Part shown: in pieces, positions 26,562 to 35,073 of the stretch
Position numbering within the stretch: the first letter of the stretch is position 1
Layout of the letters: each line of letters begins with the position of its first letter
DNA from: Microvirga lupini
GTDB taxonomy: Bacteria; Pseudomonadota; Alphaproteobacteria; Rhizobiales; Beijerinckiaceae
Assembly: GCA_000517005.1 (NCBI GenBank)
Contig: KI912090.1
Coordinates: forward strand, 9,273-73,272
Length of the DNA: 64,000 bases
Reading direction: 5' to 3'
Made by a program: the position numbers and the translations under genes
The notes under the pieces: model-generated
Database searches by the model: none
What the model was told of the DNA's origin: nothing
The model's input: only the letters and a program-made list of their open reading frames with translations

Positions 26562-27623
26562 ATGAAGACCATGAAAGGCCCCGGCCTTTTCCTTGCGCAG
26601 TTCGCAGGCGACGAGGCTCCGTTCAACTCGCTCGACGCGATCTGCCGATGGGCTGCTTCTCTCGGCTACAAGGGCGTTCAGATTCCCACCTGGGATCCGC
26701 GCCTCATCGATCTCAAGAAAGCCGCGGAATCGGACGCTTATTGCGACGAGGTCGCCGGCGTCGTGCGCTCGCACGGCATGGAGATCACGGAGCTCTCCAC
26801 GCACCTGCAGGGCCAGCTCGTCGCGGTTCACCCGGCCTATGACGAGGCCTTCGACGGATTTGCGGCGCCCGATGTGCGCGGCAATCCGAAAGCGCGGCAG
26901 GAATGGGCCGTCAACCAGATGCTGATGGCGGCGAAAGCCTCGAAGCGTCTCGGCCTGAACGCTAGTGTCACCTTCTCCGGCGCGCTGGCCTGGCCCTTCA
27001 TGTATCCCTGGCCGCAGCGTTCCGCCGGCCTCGTCGAGACGGCCTTCGAGGAGCTAGGCCGCCGGTGGAAGCCGATCCTCGACGCCTATGAGGATGCAGG
27101 CTGCGATGTCTGCTACGAGATCCATCCCGGCGAGGACATTCACGACGGCGCAACCTTCGAGCGCTTCGTCGATGCGGTCGGCGGACATCGGCGCGCCTGC
27201 ATCAACTACGACCCGAGCCACTTCCTGCTGCAGCAGCTCGACTACATCGCCTTCATCGATCTCTATCACGAGCGCATCAAGGCCTTTCACGCCAAGGATG
27301 CGGAGTTCAATCCATCCGGGCGCATCGGCGTCTATGGCGGCTACGAGAGCTGGATCAACCGCGCCGGCCGCTTCCGCTCGCTCGGCGACGGGCAGGTGGA
27401 TTTCAACGCCATCTTCTCCAAGCTCGCACAGTACGACTACGATTCCTGGGCCGTGCTGGAATGGGAATGCGCGTTGAAGCATCCGGAGGACGGCGCGCGC
27501 GAAGGCGCCGAGTTCATCAAGGCGCATATCATCCGCGTCACGGAAAAGGCCTTCGACGATTTCGCCGCCGGCAGAACGGACGAGGCGGCCAACCGCCGGA
27601 TGCTCGGCATCGACGCGGCATAA
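26562..27623 (+). CDS. Sugar phosphate isomerase/epimerase (xylose isomerase-like TIM barrel)
   Basis: A 353-residue AP-endonuclease-2/xylose-isomerase-type TIM barrel. Probable metal ligands are the Glu in VCYEIHPGEDIHDG, the Asp and His in INYDPSHFLLQQ, the His in IKAFHAKDAEFN and the Glu in AVLEWECALKHP. These match the Glu-Asp-His-Glu arrangement of epimerases and isomerases in the IolE/IolH and tagatose-3-epimerase relatives. Paired with the Gfo/Idh/MocA dehydrogenase downstream, it probably acts on the imported sugar or its keto derivative. Which sugar is unknown. Confidence 0.9.
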   Translation: MKTMKGPGLFLAQFAGDEAPFNSLDAICRWAASLGYKGVQIPTWDPRLIDLKKAAESDAYCDEVAGVVRSHGMEITELSTHLQGQLVAVHPAYDEAFDGFAAPDVRGNPKARQEWAVNQMLMAAKASKRLGLNASVTFSGALAWPFMYPWPQRSAGLVETAFEELGRRWKPILDAYEDAGCDVCYEIHPGEDIHDGATFERFVDAVGGHRRACINYDPSHFLLQQLDYIAFIDLYHERIKAFHAKDAEFNPSGRIGVYGGYESWINRAGRFRSLGDGQVDFNAIFSKLAQYDYDSWAVLEWECALKHPEDGAREGAEFIKAHIIRVTEKAFDDFAAGRTDEAANRRMLGIDAA

Positions 27624-27641
27624 GCGTTAAGGGGGCAACAC

Positions 27642-28817
27642 ATGACGATTGCAGGATCACCGGATCAGAAGCTGAACCGCCGCTTACGCCTTGGCATGGT
27701 CGGCGGCGGACGCGGCGCGTTCATCGGCGCCGTGCACCGCATCGCCGCCCGTCTCGACGACCGCTGGGAACTGGTGGCGGGCGCCCTCTCGTCCGATCCG
27801 GAGCGGGCCAAGGCCTCCGGCCAGGATCTGCTCCTCAAGCCCGACCGCAACTATGGCGATTTCAGCGAGATGGCCCGCCGTGAGCGGCGGCTGAAGGACG
27901 GCATCGACGCGGTCGCCATCGTGACGCCGAACCACGCCCATGCGGCGACTGCGCGTGCCTTCCTGAAGGCCGGCATCCACGTGATCTGCGACAAGCCGCT
28001 GACCACCACCCGGCGCGAGGCGGATCAGCTCGCGAAGCTGGCGCGCGAATCCGGCCTCATCTTCGCGGTCACGCATAATTATACCGGCTACCCGCTCGTG
28101 CGGCAGGCCCGCGCCATGGTGCAGGCGGGCGAGCTCGGGGCGATCCGCGTGGTGCAGGTGGAATACGCGCAGGACTGGCTCGCCACCCGCATGGAGGAGA
28201 CGGGCAGCAAGCAGGCCGAATGGCGCACGGATCCGGCCCGCTCGGGCCCCGCGGGCGCCGTCGGGGATATCGGCACCCATGCCTTCAACCTCGCCGAGTT
28301 CATCGCCGGCGACGAGGTCACGTCCCTGTCGGCGGAATTGCACACCTTCGTGGAGGGCCGCAGGCTCGACGACAACGCGCACATGATGCTGCGCTTCGCG
28401 TCCGGCGCCAAAGGCATGCTCTGGTGCAGCCAGGTGGCGGCCGGGCTCGAGAACGGCCTTCGCATCCGCATCTATGGCGAGAAGGCGGGCCTCGAATGGC
28501 ATCAGGAGAACCCGAACTATCTCACCTTCTCACCCCTGGGCGAGCCGCCGCGCACCATCCGCCGCAACGGCTATGGCGCCGACGAAGTCTCGCGCGCAGC
28601 CTCGCGCATCCCGGGCGGCCATCCGGAAGGCTATCTTGAAGGCTTCGCCCAGCTCTACACGGATGTGGCCGAGCAGATCACGGCGCGGATCGAGAACCGC
28701 GAGCCCAATCCCTTCTCGCTCCAGGTGCCCAATGTCGAGCACGGCGTGCGCGGCGTGCGCTTCATCGAGGCCGCGGTCCGCTCGTCGCAGCGCAAGGCGG
28801 CCTGGGTCGATCTCTAA
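27642..28817 (+). CDS. Gfo/Idh/MocA-family oxidoreductase
   Basis: A 391-residue NAD(P)-dependent sugar dehydrogenase-like protein. The Rossmann motif GMVGGGRGAFIGAVHRIA begins near residue 13. The cofactor segment HVICDKPLTTTRREAD near 111 holds the catalytic Lys of the family (CDKP variant of EKP). A DIGTHAFNLAEFIAG segment near 208 carries the conserved Asp and His. It lies 18 bp after the isomerase gene and is the last gene of the LacI-controlled operon. It probably oxidises the sugar at one carbon before or after isomerisation. Confidence 0.92.
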   Translation: MTIAGSPDQKLNRRLRLGMVGGGRGAFIGAVHRIAARLDDRWELVAGALSSDPERAKASGQDLLLKPDRNYGDFSEMARRERRLKDGIDAVAIVTPNHAHAATARAFLKAGIHVICDKPLTTTRREADQLAKLARESGLIFAVTHNYTGYPLVRQARAMVQAGELGAIRVVQVEYAQDWLATRMEETGSKQAEWRTDPARSGPAGAVGDIGTHAFNLAEFIAGDEVTSLSAELHTFVEGRRLDDNAHMMLRFASGAKGMLWCSQVAAGLENGLRIRIYGEKAGLEWHQENPNYLTFSPLGEPPRTIRRNGYGADEVSRAASRIPGGHPEGYLEGFAQLYTDVAEQITARIENREPNPFSLQVPNVEHGVRGVRFIEAAVRSSQRKAAWVDL

Positions 28818-28949
28818 CCTATGACGCAAGGAGACCGAGCCCTGCCGGAGCATCCGGCAGGCTCGGCCCTGCCCGCCTCTCTTGAAATCGCCTGCACAAT
28901 CATGACGTATAGGCTGATCACGCTCATATGCGGACTTGACGATTTTAAG

Positions 28950-29360
28950 ATGGCTGCCACGCATCACCACCACGGCCTCGAGGACCTGAACGACACCCAG
29001 AAGCGGGTTCACCGGATTCTGTGCTCCGCCCAGAACCCGCTTTCGGCCTATGAGGTCCTCGACAAGATGCGGGCCAAGGGCGCCGTGACGCCGCCGACCG
29101 TCTATCGGTCCCTGGACAAGCTGATCGAGAAGGGCCTCGCTCATCGCCTCGAGAGCCTCAATGCCTACGTGGCCTGCAAGCATCCTCATCACGAGCACGA
29201 CATGGCAGCCTTCGCCATCTGCGAGAGCTGCGGCCTGGTCAAGGAGTTCACGGATCCGCATATCAGCGAGCGCCTGTCCCATTGGGGCAGCGATCACGCC
29301 TTCTGCACCAAGAAGGTGACGGTCGAGATTCGGGGCCTGTGCGAGTCCTGCGTGAAGTAA
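28950..29360 (+). CDS. zur: Zinc uptake regulator (Fur family)
   Basis: A 136-residue Fur-family repressor. The winged helix is PLSAYEVLDKMRAKGAVTPP and TVYRSLDKLIEKGLAHRLES. The segment LNAYVACKHPHHEHDM and the two CESC pairs (structural zinc site) are typical of alphaproteobacterial Zur, which represses zinc-uptake genes when zinc is plentiful. The start at 28950 (MAATHHHH) follows family usage; there is no strong ribosome site and longer frames exist from 28821 or 28902. No znuABC genes are nearby. Confidence 0.85.
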   Translation: MAATHHHHGLEDLNDTQKRVHRILCSAQNPLSAYEVLDKMRAKGAVTPPTVYRSLDKLIEKGLAHRLESLNAYVACKHPHHEHDMAAFAICESCGLVKEFTDPHISERLSHWGSDHAFCTKKVTVEIRGLCESCVK

Positions 29361-29518
29361 GCTTATCCTCAGGAAAATCTCCTTATTTGATACTTTGTTA
29401 CGTATCGAGATAGCTTAGCCGTCACCTTGTCTGTGTCTAAACGCCAAATTCCTTTGCGGAATATGCACAGCTGCAAGCGCCGTCAGTAACGATAGCACAT
29501 TGTCAGATTCGCATTTTA

Positions 29519-29536
29519 CCTATATGAATATATAGG
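29519..29536. promoter_or_regulatory. Inverted repeat upstream of Fur-like gene
   Basis: CCTATAT-GAAT-ATATAGG, two 7-bp half sites, ends 25 bp before the ATG of the Fur-like gene. The AT-rich dyad is where a Fur-family operator or a -10 region would lie. Confidence 0.5.
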
Positions 29537-29561
29537 TTCCGTAATAACAGGAGTGTGGCTC

Positions 29562-30014
29562 ATGAGCACCAAGGCCCTCAGGAAAGAAGAAGAGGAAAAC
29601 CTCCTTCGCCGTGCAGACGATCTGTGCCGCCAGAACAATCTCAGGCTCACGCCGATTCGCGAGCGCGTCTATCGCGAGCTGGTCCAGAGCGGCGGGCCGG
29701 TCGGCGCTTACGATCTGGTCGACCGTCTCAGCAGCGAGAAAAAGCGTCTGGCTCCGGTCACGATCTATCGCGCGCTCGACTTCCTGCGTGATGCCGGCCT
29801 CGTCCATCGCTTGGCGACCCAGAACTCCTACGTCATCTCCCACGGCCAGCCGGACGTGAACGCGATGAAGATCATGTTCGTCGATTCCAAGACGGGCGAG
29901 ACCATCGAGGTTCACTCGACCGAGGTTGCAGAGGCTGTGAAGAAGGCCGCCGAACAGGCCGGCTTCAAGTCCGTCTCTCCGTTCATGGAAGTCGAGGGCG
30001 AAATCGCCCACTAA
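29562..30014 (+). CDS. Fur-family regulator lacking metal ligands
   Basis: A 150-residue Fur homologue. The DNA-binding half is clear (LRLTPIRERVYRELVQSG, APVTIYRALDFLRDAGLVHR). The C-terminal half is not normal: after HRLATQNSYVISHGQPDVN there is none of the usual HxH or CxxC, and only one cysteine remains in the whole protein, in the N-terminal part. Neither the structural zinc site nor the regulatory metal site seems possible, so it may respond to something else or dimerise constitutively. The ATG at 29562 has AGGAG 8 nt upstream. It follows zur after about 200 bp and ends before two terminator hairpins. Confidence 0.85.
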   Translation: MSTKALRKEEEENLLRRADDLCRQNNLRLTPIRERVYRELVQSGGPVGAYDLVDRLSSEKKRLAPVTIYRALDFLRDAGLVHRLATQNSYVISHGQPDVNAMKIMFVDSKTGETIEVHSTEVAEAVKKAAEQAGFKSVSPFMEVEGEIAH

Positions 30015-30025
30015 CGCTCAAACAA

Positions 30026-30056
30026 AAAGGCAGAGTCGATACTGAACCCTGCCTTT
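30026..30056 (+). terminator. Hairpin after Fur-like gene
   Basis: AAAGGCAG (30026-30033) pairs with CTGCCTTT (30049-30056) 12 bp past the Fur-like stop codon. The T run is short. A second, stronger terminator follows at 30071. Confidence 0.55.
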
Positions 30057-30070
30057 CGAGACCTGAACTT

Positions 30071-30097
30071 AAAAGGCCGGGCATTGCCCGGCCTTTT
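30071..30097. terminator. Bidirectional intrinsic terminator
   Basis: AAAAGGCCGGGC-ATT-GCCCGGCCTTTT is a 12-bp perfect stem with A and T tracts on opposite sides. It lies between the convergent Fur-like and RND genes and ends 2 bp before the RND stop codon, so it can serve both. Confidence 0.9.
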
Positions 30098-30098
30098 C

Positions 30099-33000
30099 TT
30101 ATTCGGCTGCCAGGGCCTGGCGATGGGGATGCTTCTCCTCCGCCCGGCCGGCCCGCACTGTCTCCTTCGAGATGAAGGTGTAGAACATCGGCACCACGAA
30201 GAGCGTGAAGATCGTGCCGATCGACATGCCCGCGGCGATCACGAGGCCCATGGAGAACCGAGCCGCGGCACCCGCGCCGCTGGCATAGAGCAGCGGCGCG
30301 ACGCCGAGCACCATGGCGGCCGTGGTCATGAGGATCGGACGAAGGCGCACGCGCGCCGCCTCCTCGATGGCCTCACGCTTGCTGACGCCGTGCTTCTCTT
30401 TCTGCTCGTTGGCGAACTCCACCATCAGGATGCCGTGCTTGGTGATCAGTCCCACGAGGGTGATCAAGCCGACCTGCGTGTAGATGTTCAGGGTCGCCAG
30501 ACCGAGATTCAGGAAGATCATGGCGCCGAACATGGAGAGCGGCACCGACATCATGATGATGAACGGATCGCGGAAGCTCTCGAACTGCGCCGCCAGCACC
30601 AGATAGATCACGATGACCGCCAAGCCGAAGGCGAGGAAGATCGAACTTCCTTCCTGGATCTCCAGGCGCGACTGGCCGGCATAATCCTCGTAGAAGCCCT
30701 GAGGCATGACCTCCTGCGCAACGGAGCGCAGCGTCGCCAAGCCCTCCGACGTGGTCACGCCCGGCAGCGGCAGCGCCGAGATCGTCGCCGAGTTGAGCTG
30801 GTTGAACTGCTCGATGACGGCAGGCGCCGCATCGGTCTTGATGGTCACCAGCGCGGAGAGCGGCACCATGGATCCGTCGGAGGCCCGGACATAGTACTCG
30901 GCCAGGCGTTCCGGATTCAGACGATCCTCCTGCCGGACTTGGCTGACGACATCGTAGCTCCGGCTATCGCGATCGAACTTTGAGATCGGCGCGCCGCCGA
31001 CGAGAGCGCCGAGCGTGTTGCCGATCTCGGAGACCGGCACGCCGAGAGCGGCGGCACGGTCACGATCCACCGTGATACGGGCGCGCGGGGTCTCATAGGA
31101 GATGGAGTTCTGAACGACGATGAACTTGCCGGACTTCATCGCGCGCTGGCGAATCTGCTCGGCGACTTCATAGGCCTGGGACGAGTCGCCGATGGTGCGC
31201 AGCACATACTGGATCGGCAGACCGTCACCGCCGCCCGGCAGGGACGGTGGCGCGAAGGCGAAGGCCTGCACACCGGCATTCTGGTCCAGAAGGCTCTGGA
31301 TCTCCTGCTTGGTCTGCTCGCCCTTCTTCTCACGCTCGCTCCACTCCTTCAGCTTGAAGCCGAAGAAGCCGCCGCCGCCGCCGTCGATGCCGACGATGAG
31401 GAAGCTGTCGTCGATCTCAGGGATCTTCTCGCCTGCATTCGTGAACTGCTTGGAGAAGGCCTGCGTGTATTCGGCGGTCGCGTATTTCGGCACGTTGAGG
31501 ATGCCGAGATAGGCGCCCTGATCCTCTTCCGGCGCGAGCTCGGAGGAGGTCTTGGTGAACAGGAAGGCCGTGGTGCCGAGCAGGACGGCGACGATGACAA
31601 GAGTCACGCCGCGGTAATCCAGCGAGCCTTTCAGGCGCCTTGCATACCAGTTCTCGAGACCCGTGAAGGTGCGGTCCACGAAGGCGGCGAACCGCCCTTG
31701 GCCGCCATGCGACTTCAGCAGCTTCGACGACATCATCGGCGAGAGCGTCACGGCGACGATGCCCGAGATGATCACCGCACCCGCAAGCGTGAAGGCGAAC
31801 TCGCGGAAGAGCGAGCCCGTCAACCCTTGAGTGAAGCCGATCGGCGCATAGACCGCCGCCAGGGTGATCGTCATGGACACGATGGGGACGAAGATCTCCT
31901 TCATGCCCACGATGGCCGCATCGACGGGCTTCAATCCCTCCTCGATGTGACGGTGGATGTTCTCCAGCACCACGATGGCGTCGTCGACCACGAGACCGAT
32001 GGCGAGCACCATCGCCAGCAGGGTCAGGAGGTTGATCGAGTAGCCCAGCGCGTAGAGGAAGAAGCACACGCCGATGAGCGAGAGCGGAATCGTCACGATG
32101 GGGATCAGCACCGAGCGGAAGGAGCCCAGGAACAGCAGGATCACCACCACGACGATGAGCGCCGCTTCACCGATGGTCTTGAACACCTCCTCGATGGACG
32201 CCGAGATGAAGTTCGACGCATCATAGACGATCTCGACGCTCATGCCCTTCGGCAGGGTCGGAGCAATCGAGTCGATGGCCTTCGTGACTTCGGCCGCGAC
32301 AGTCAGCGGGTTGGCCGACGGCGTCGGCGTGATGCCGATGAAGGTGCCCTGGCTGCCGTTGAAGCTGACGATGGTGTCGGTGCTCTCGGGGCCAAGCTCC
32401 ACATCGGCCACGTCGCGCAGGCGCACGACCTGATCGCCGTTGGACCGGATCGGCAGCATGCCGAAGGTCTCGGGCGTCTGCAGGGTGGTCTGCATGTCGA
32501 GCCTGTAGGCCACGTACTCGCTCTGCGTCTTGCCGGGCGCGGCGAGGAAGTTGTTGGCATTGATCGCCTGGACGACATCGCCGGCCGTGACGCCGCGAGC
32601 GGCCAGGCGCACGGGGTCGAGCCACACGCGCATGGAGAAATCGCGCCCGCCGAGGATTTCGGCATTGCCGACGCCCTCGAGCGTCGCGAAGCGCGGCTGC
32701 ACCACGCGCGTCAGGAATTCGGAGACCTGCTCCGGATTCATCTCCGTGCTGCCGAAGGTGATGTACATGAGGGCGAAGCTCTGGCCCGTGCCCTTCATGA
32801 TCACCGGATCTTCAGCCTCGGAGGGAAGCTGCGCACGAACCTGCTGCACCTTCGCGGTGACTTCGGTGAGCGCCGCGTTCGGATCGGTGTTCAGGCGCAT
32901 GCGCACGGACACCGTGCTGACGCCGAGACGGCTCTGCGTCGTCACGTAGTCCACGCCTTCCGCGCTCGATACGGACTTGGCGATGGGCGTACTGATGAAG

Positions 33001-33182
33001 CCCTGGATCAGGTCGGCGCTGGCGCCCGTGTAGGTCGTCGTGATCGTGATCGTGGTTTCCTCGACCTCAGGATACTGACGCACCTGCAGGTTCATCAGAC
33101 CCTGCGCACCGAGCAGCAGGATCAGGAGGCTCACCACCATCGACAGGACGGGGCGGCGGATGAAAAGTTCAGTGAAACTCAT
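30099..33182 (-). CDS. RND multidrug efflux permease (HAE-1/AcrB family)
   Basis: A 1027-residue proton-driven efflux transporter of the inner membrane. It has the usual 12-helix layout: helix 1 at about 10-28, a large periplasmic loop, helices 2-6 from about 335, helix 7 near 535 and helices 8-12 from about 865. The start MSFTELFIRRPVLSMVVS is typical, helix 4 carries the paired acidic residues (GLVVDDAIVVLENIHRHIE), and the C-terminal half has LITKHGILMVEFAN. The adaptor gene is 9 bp upstream in the same operon. There is no TolC-type gene here. Substrates cannot be predicted. Confidence 0.96.
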   Translation of the reverse strand: MSFTELFIRRPVLSMVVSLLILLLGAQGLMNLQVRQYPEVEETTITITTTYTGASADLIQGFISTPIAKSVSSAEGVDYVTTQSRLGVSTVSVRMRLNTDPNAALTEVTAKVQQVRAQLPSEAEDPVIMKGTGQSFALMYITFGSTEMNPEQVSEFLTRVVQPRFATLEGVGNAEILGGRDFSMRVWLDPVRLAARGVTAGDVVQAINANNFLAAPGKTQSEYVAYRLDMQTTLQTPETFGMLPIRSNGDQVVRLRDVADVELGPESTDTIVSFNGSQGTFIGITPTPSANPLTVAAEVTKAIDSIAPTLPKGMSVEIVYDASNFISASIEEVFKTIGEAALIVVVVILLFLGSFRSVLIPIVTIPLSLIGVCFFLYALGYSINLLTLLAMVLAIGLVVDDAIVVLENIHRHIEEGLKPVDAAIVGMKEIFVPIVSMTITLAAVYAPIGFTQGLTGSLFREFAFTLAGAVIISGIVAVTLSPMMSSKLLKSHGGQGRFAAFVDRTFTGLENWYARRLKGSLDYRGVTLVIVAVLLGTTAFLFTKTSSELAPEEDQGAYLGILNVPKYATAEYTQAFSKQFTNAGEKIPEIDDSFLIVGIDGGGGGFFGFKLKEWSEREKKGEQTKQEIQSLLDQNAGVQAFAFAPPSLPGGGDGLPIQYVLRTIGDSSQAYEVAEQIRQRAMKSGKFIVVQNSISYETPRARITVDRDRAAALGVPVSEIGNTLGALVGGAPISKFDRDSRSYDVVSQVRQEDRLNPERLAEYYVRASDGSMVPLSALVTIKTDAAPAVIEQFNQLNSATISALPLPGVTTSEGLATLRSVAQEVMPQGFYEDYAGQSRLEIQEGSSIFLAFGLAVIVIYLVLAAQFESFRDPFIIMMSVPLSMFGAMIFLNLGLATLNIYTQVGLITLVGLITKHGILMVEFANEQKEKHGVSKREAIEEAARVRLRPILMTTAAMVLGVAPLLYASGAGAAARFSMGLVIAAGMSIGTIFTLFVVPMFYTFISKETVRAGRAEEKHPHRQALAAE

Positions 33183-33191
33183 GGCTTATGC

Positions 33192-34325
33192 CTATTGCCC
33201 ACTCGCAAGCTTCGACGCGTCGAGCTTCGTCACATCAATGGAGTTGTCGATTTTGACGACCGCGCCGGACTGCAGCTTGTTCTGTCCCGAGGCAACCACC
33301 TGCTGACCTGCGTTCAGGCCGGAGACGATCTCGAGAGCGCCGCCGCGACGACGACCGGTCTTCACGAAGACCTGCTTGGCGATCTGGACCGTGTTGCCGT
33401 CCCGCTGCTCCTCGTCGATCGTGTAGACGTAATCGCCGTAGAGGCTGGCGATAACGGCCGTCTGCGGCACGGTCATGACATTGGGCTGCTCCGGCAGGAT
33501 CACCTCCACGTGGAGGAACTGACCCGGGAGAATGGCTCCGTCCTTGTTGTCCTCGACAAGAGCCTGGACCGAGACGAGCCGGGTCTTGGGATCGACGCGC
33601 GGATCCTTGCCGATGACGCGGCCCTTGAACGGAAGATTGCCTTCGGTGGTGCCGAGGTGGATCTCCTGACCGAGCTTGACCTCGGCGGCCCGCTGCTCCG
33701 GAACCGTGAAGTCGACCTTCATCGAAGACAGATCCTGGAAGCTCGCAATGACCGTTCCGGGCTGCAGGTACTGCCCGACATCGACCCGCGGAATGCCGAT
33801 CACGCCCGAGAAGGGGGCCTTCAGAGCCTTCTGCTCGATCGTCGCCTGCAAGCGTGCGAGGCGCGAGCGTGCCGCAGCGAGCAACGCGCTGGCCTGATCG
33901 AGATTGGCCTCCGTGCCGTAGCCGCGGGTCGACAGGGTCTTGGCGCGCTCGAAGCTGCTCTCGGCCGTCTTTACGTTCGCCTGGACGTCCTGGATGTCGG
34001 CGCGCTCGACCGAATCGTCGAGCTGGACGAGAACCTCGCCCTGGCGGACGTTCTGGTTCGCCTTGAACTTGATCTCGCTGACGATGCCTGCCGTCTCGAA
34101 GGCCAGTTCGACGCCGTTGGCGGCCTTGGCCGTACCGATGGCGCTGATACTCGGCGTCCAGGTCTTCGCCTCGACCTTGGCAGCCGAAATCGTCTGCGGC
34201 GGCGGCTGCATGTTGGCGAAGAACTGGGTGATCATCTTGTCGCGGAAAAAGTTGAACCAGACCAACCCGGCGCAAAGTCCGATTGCAAGAATAAAGACAA
34301 GAACAACTACAATGCGCCGTTTCAT
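33192..34325 (-). CDS. RND efflux periplasmic adaptor
   Basis: A 377-residue membrane fusion protein that joins the RND pump to an outer-membrane channel. One N-terminal helix (IVVVLVFILAIGLCAGLVWFNF) precedes the lipoyl halves (VSEIKFKANQNVRQGEVLVQ; KAPFSGVIGIPRVDVGQYLQ) around a short coiled-coil hairpin, then the β-barrel domain. It is the first gene of the efflux operon. A dyad operator lies 111-124 bp upstream, between it and the divergent TetR gene. Confidence 0.94.
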   Translation of the reverse strand: MKRRIVVVLVFILAIGLCAGLVWFNFFRDKMITQFFANMQPPPQTISAAKVEAKTWTPSISAIGTAKAANGVELAFETAGIVSEIKFKANQNVRQGEVLVQLDDSVERADIQDVQANVKTAESSFERAKTLSTRGYGTEANLDQASALLAAARSRLARLQATIEQKALKAPFSGVIGIPRVDVGQYLQPGTVIASFQDLSSMKVDFTVPEQRAAEVKLGQEIHLGTTEGNLPFKGRVIGKDPRVDPKTRLVSVQALVEDNKDGAILPGQFLHVEVILPEQPNVMTVPQTAVIASLYGDYVYTIDEEQRDGNTVQIAKQVFVKTGRRRGGALEIVSGLNAGQQVVASGQNKLQSGAVVKIDNSIDVTKLDASKLASGQ

Positions 34326-34435
34326 AGGCTTTTTCCGAGAGTTAGGGCTTATGGAATAAGCCCTGTACGACTATGGTGGGTGCGGCAATAGCGTAACTTT
34401 ACCTTGACGCCAAGGCCATGAGAGGGAATTTATAT

Positions 34436-34449
34436 ACCGTCTGGACGGT
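34436..34449. promoter_or_regulatory. TetR-type operator between efflux operon and repressor
   Basis: ACCGTC-TG-GACGGT, 6-bp inverted half sites around a 2-bp centre, lies in the divergent promoter region. An AT-rich TTTATATA abuts it on the left. The location and symmetry fit the binding site of the TetR protein encoded 40 bp to the right. Confidence 0.65.
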
Positions 34450-34489
34450 TTAGTTGCAAGTGCGGCGACGCACGAGACAAGAGTTGTAG

Positions 34490-35062
34490 ATGCTGTTTCC
34501 CTGTACCAGAGGTCGCAAAAGTTCCCGAGAAAAAATTCTTGATGCGGCTGCAGAACTCGTCGGCGAGATCGGCGCCGGACGGCTCACGCTGGACGCTGTT
34601 GCCGATAGGGCCGGGCTCAGCAAGGGCGGGCTTCTCTACAATTTCCCGACCAAGGACGCGCTGCTTCAGGCCATGATCCAGCGCATGATCGACCAAGTGG
34701 CCTCCGAGAAGGAGGCCTTACGGGAAAGGGCCGGTCCAGGGCGCAATCTCGAAGCCCGGGTCGTCACGAAAACCCTGCTCAATTTCTGCTGCGGCGGGAA
34801 AATGCAGGACATGGCCACCGGCATGATGGTGGCCACAGCCGAGAACCCGGGTCTCCTCGACCCGGTCCGTCAGGTGATCAGCACCACTCTGGAGCAGTTG
34901 AAGGCAAACTCTGACGATTTGGATTCCGCCCTGCTGGCATGGCTTGCCACGGAAGGGCTCAGCAGTCTCGAGATGCACAAGCTCAGCCCGTTCTCGGACG
35001 AGGACCGCGATCGGATTGTGCAGGCGATTGACCGGCTCGTGACCAAAGGCATTGCCGAGTAG
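34490..35062 (+). CDS. TetR-family transcriptional repressor
   Basis: A 190-residue TetR regulator. The helix-turn-helix is standard (REKILDAAAELVGEIGAGRL, LDAVADRAGLSKGGLLYNFP), followed by an all-helical ligand domain. It is divergent from the RND efflux operon and probably represses it until a pump substrate binds. Only a weak AAGAG precedes the ATG. The 3' end faces the CoA-transferase gene 11 bp away on the other strand. Confidence 0.92.
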   Translation: MLFPCTRGRKSSREKILDAAAELVGEIGAGRLTLDAVADRAGLSKGGLLYNFPTKDALLQAMIQRMIDQVASEKEALRERAGPGRNLEARVVTKTLLNFCCGGKMQDMATGMMVATAENPGLLDPVRQVISTTLEQLKANSDDLDSALLAWLATEGLSSLEMHKLSPFSDEDRDRIVQAIDRLVTKGIAE

Positions 35063-35073
35063 GTGTCCCCACC

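Noticed and set aside
31698-34391. 897-residue ORF on the plus strand
   Set aside because: It runs antisense to the RND permease and adaptor genes; composition rich in R, D, H and G without any domain is the usual GC-rich shadow.
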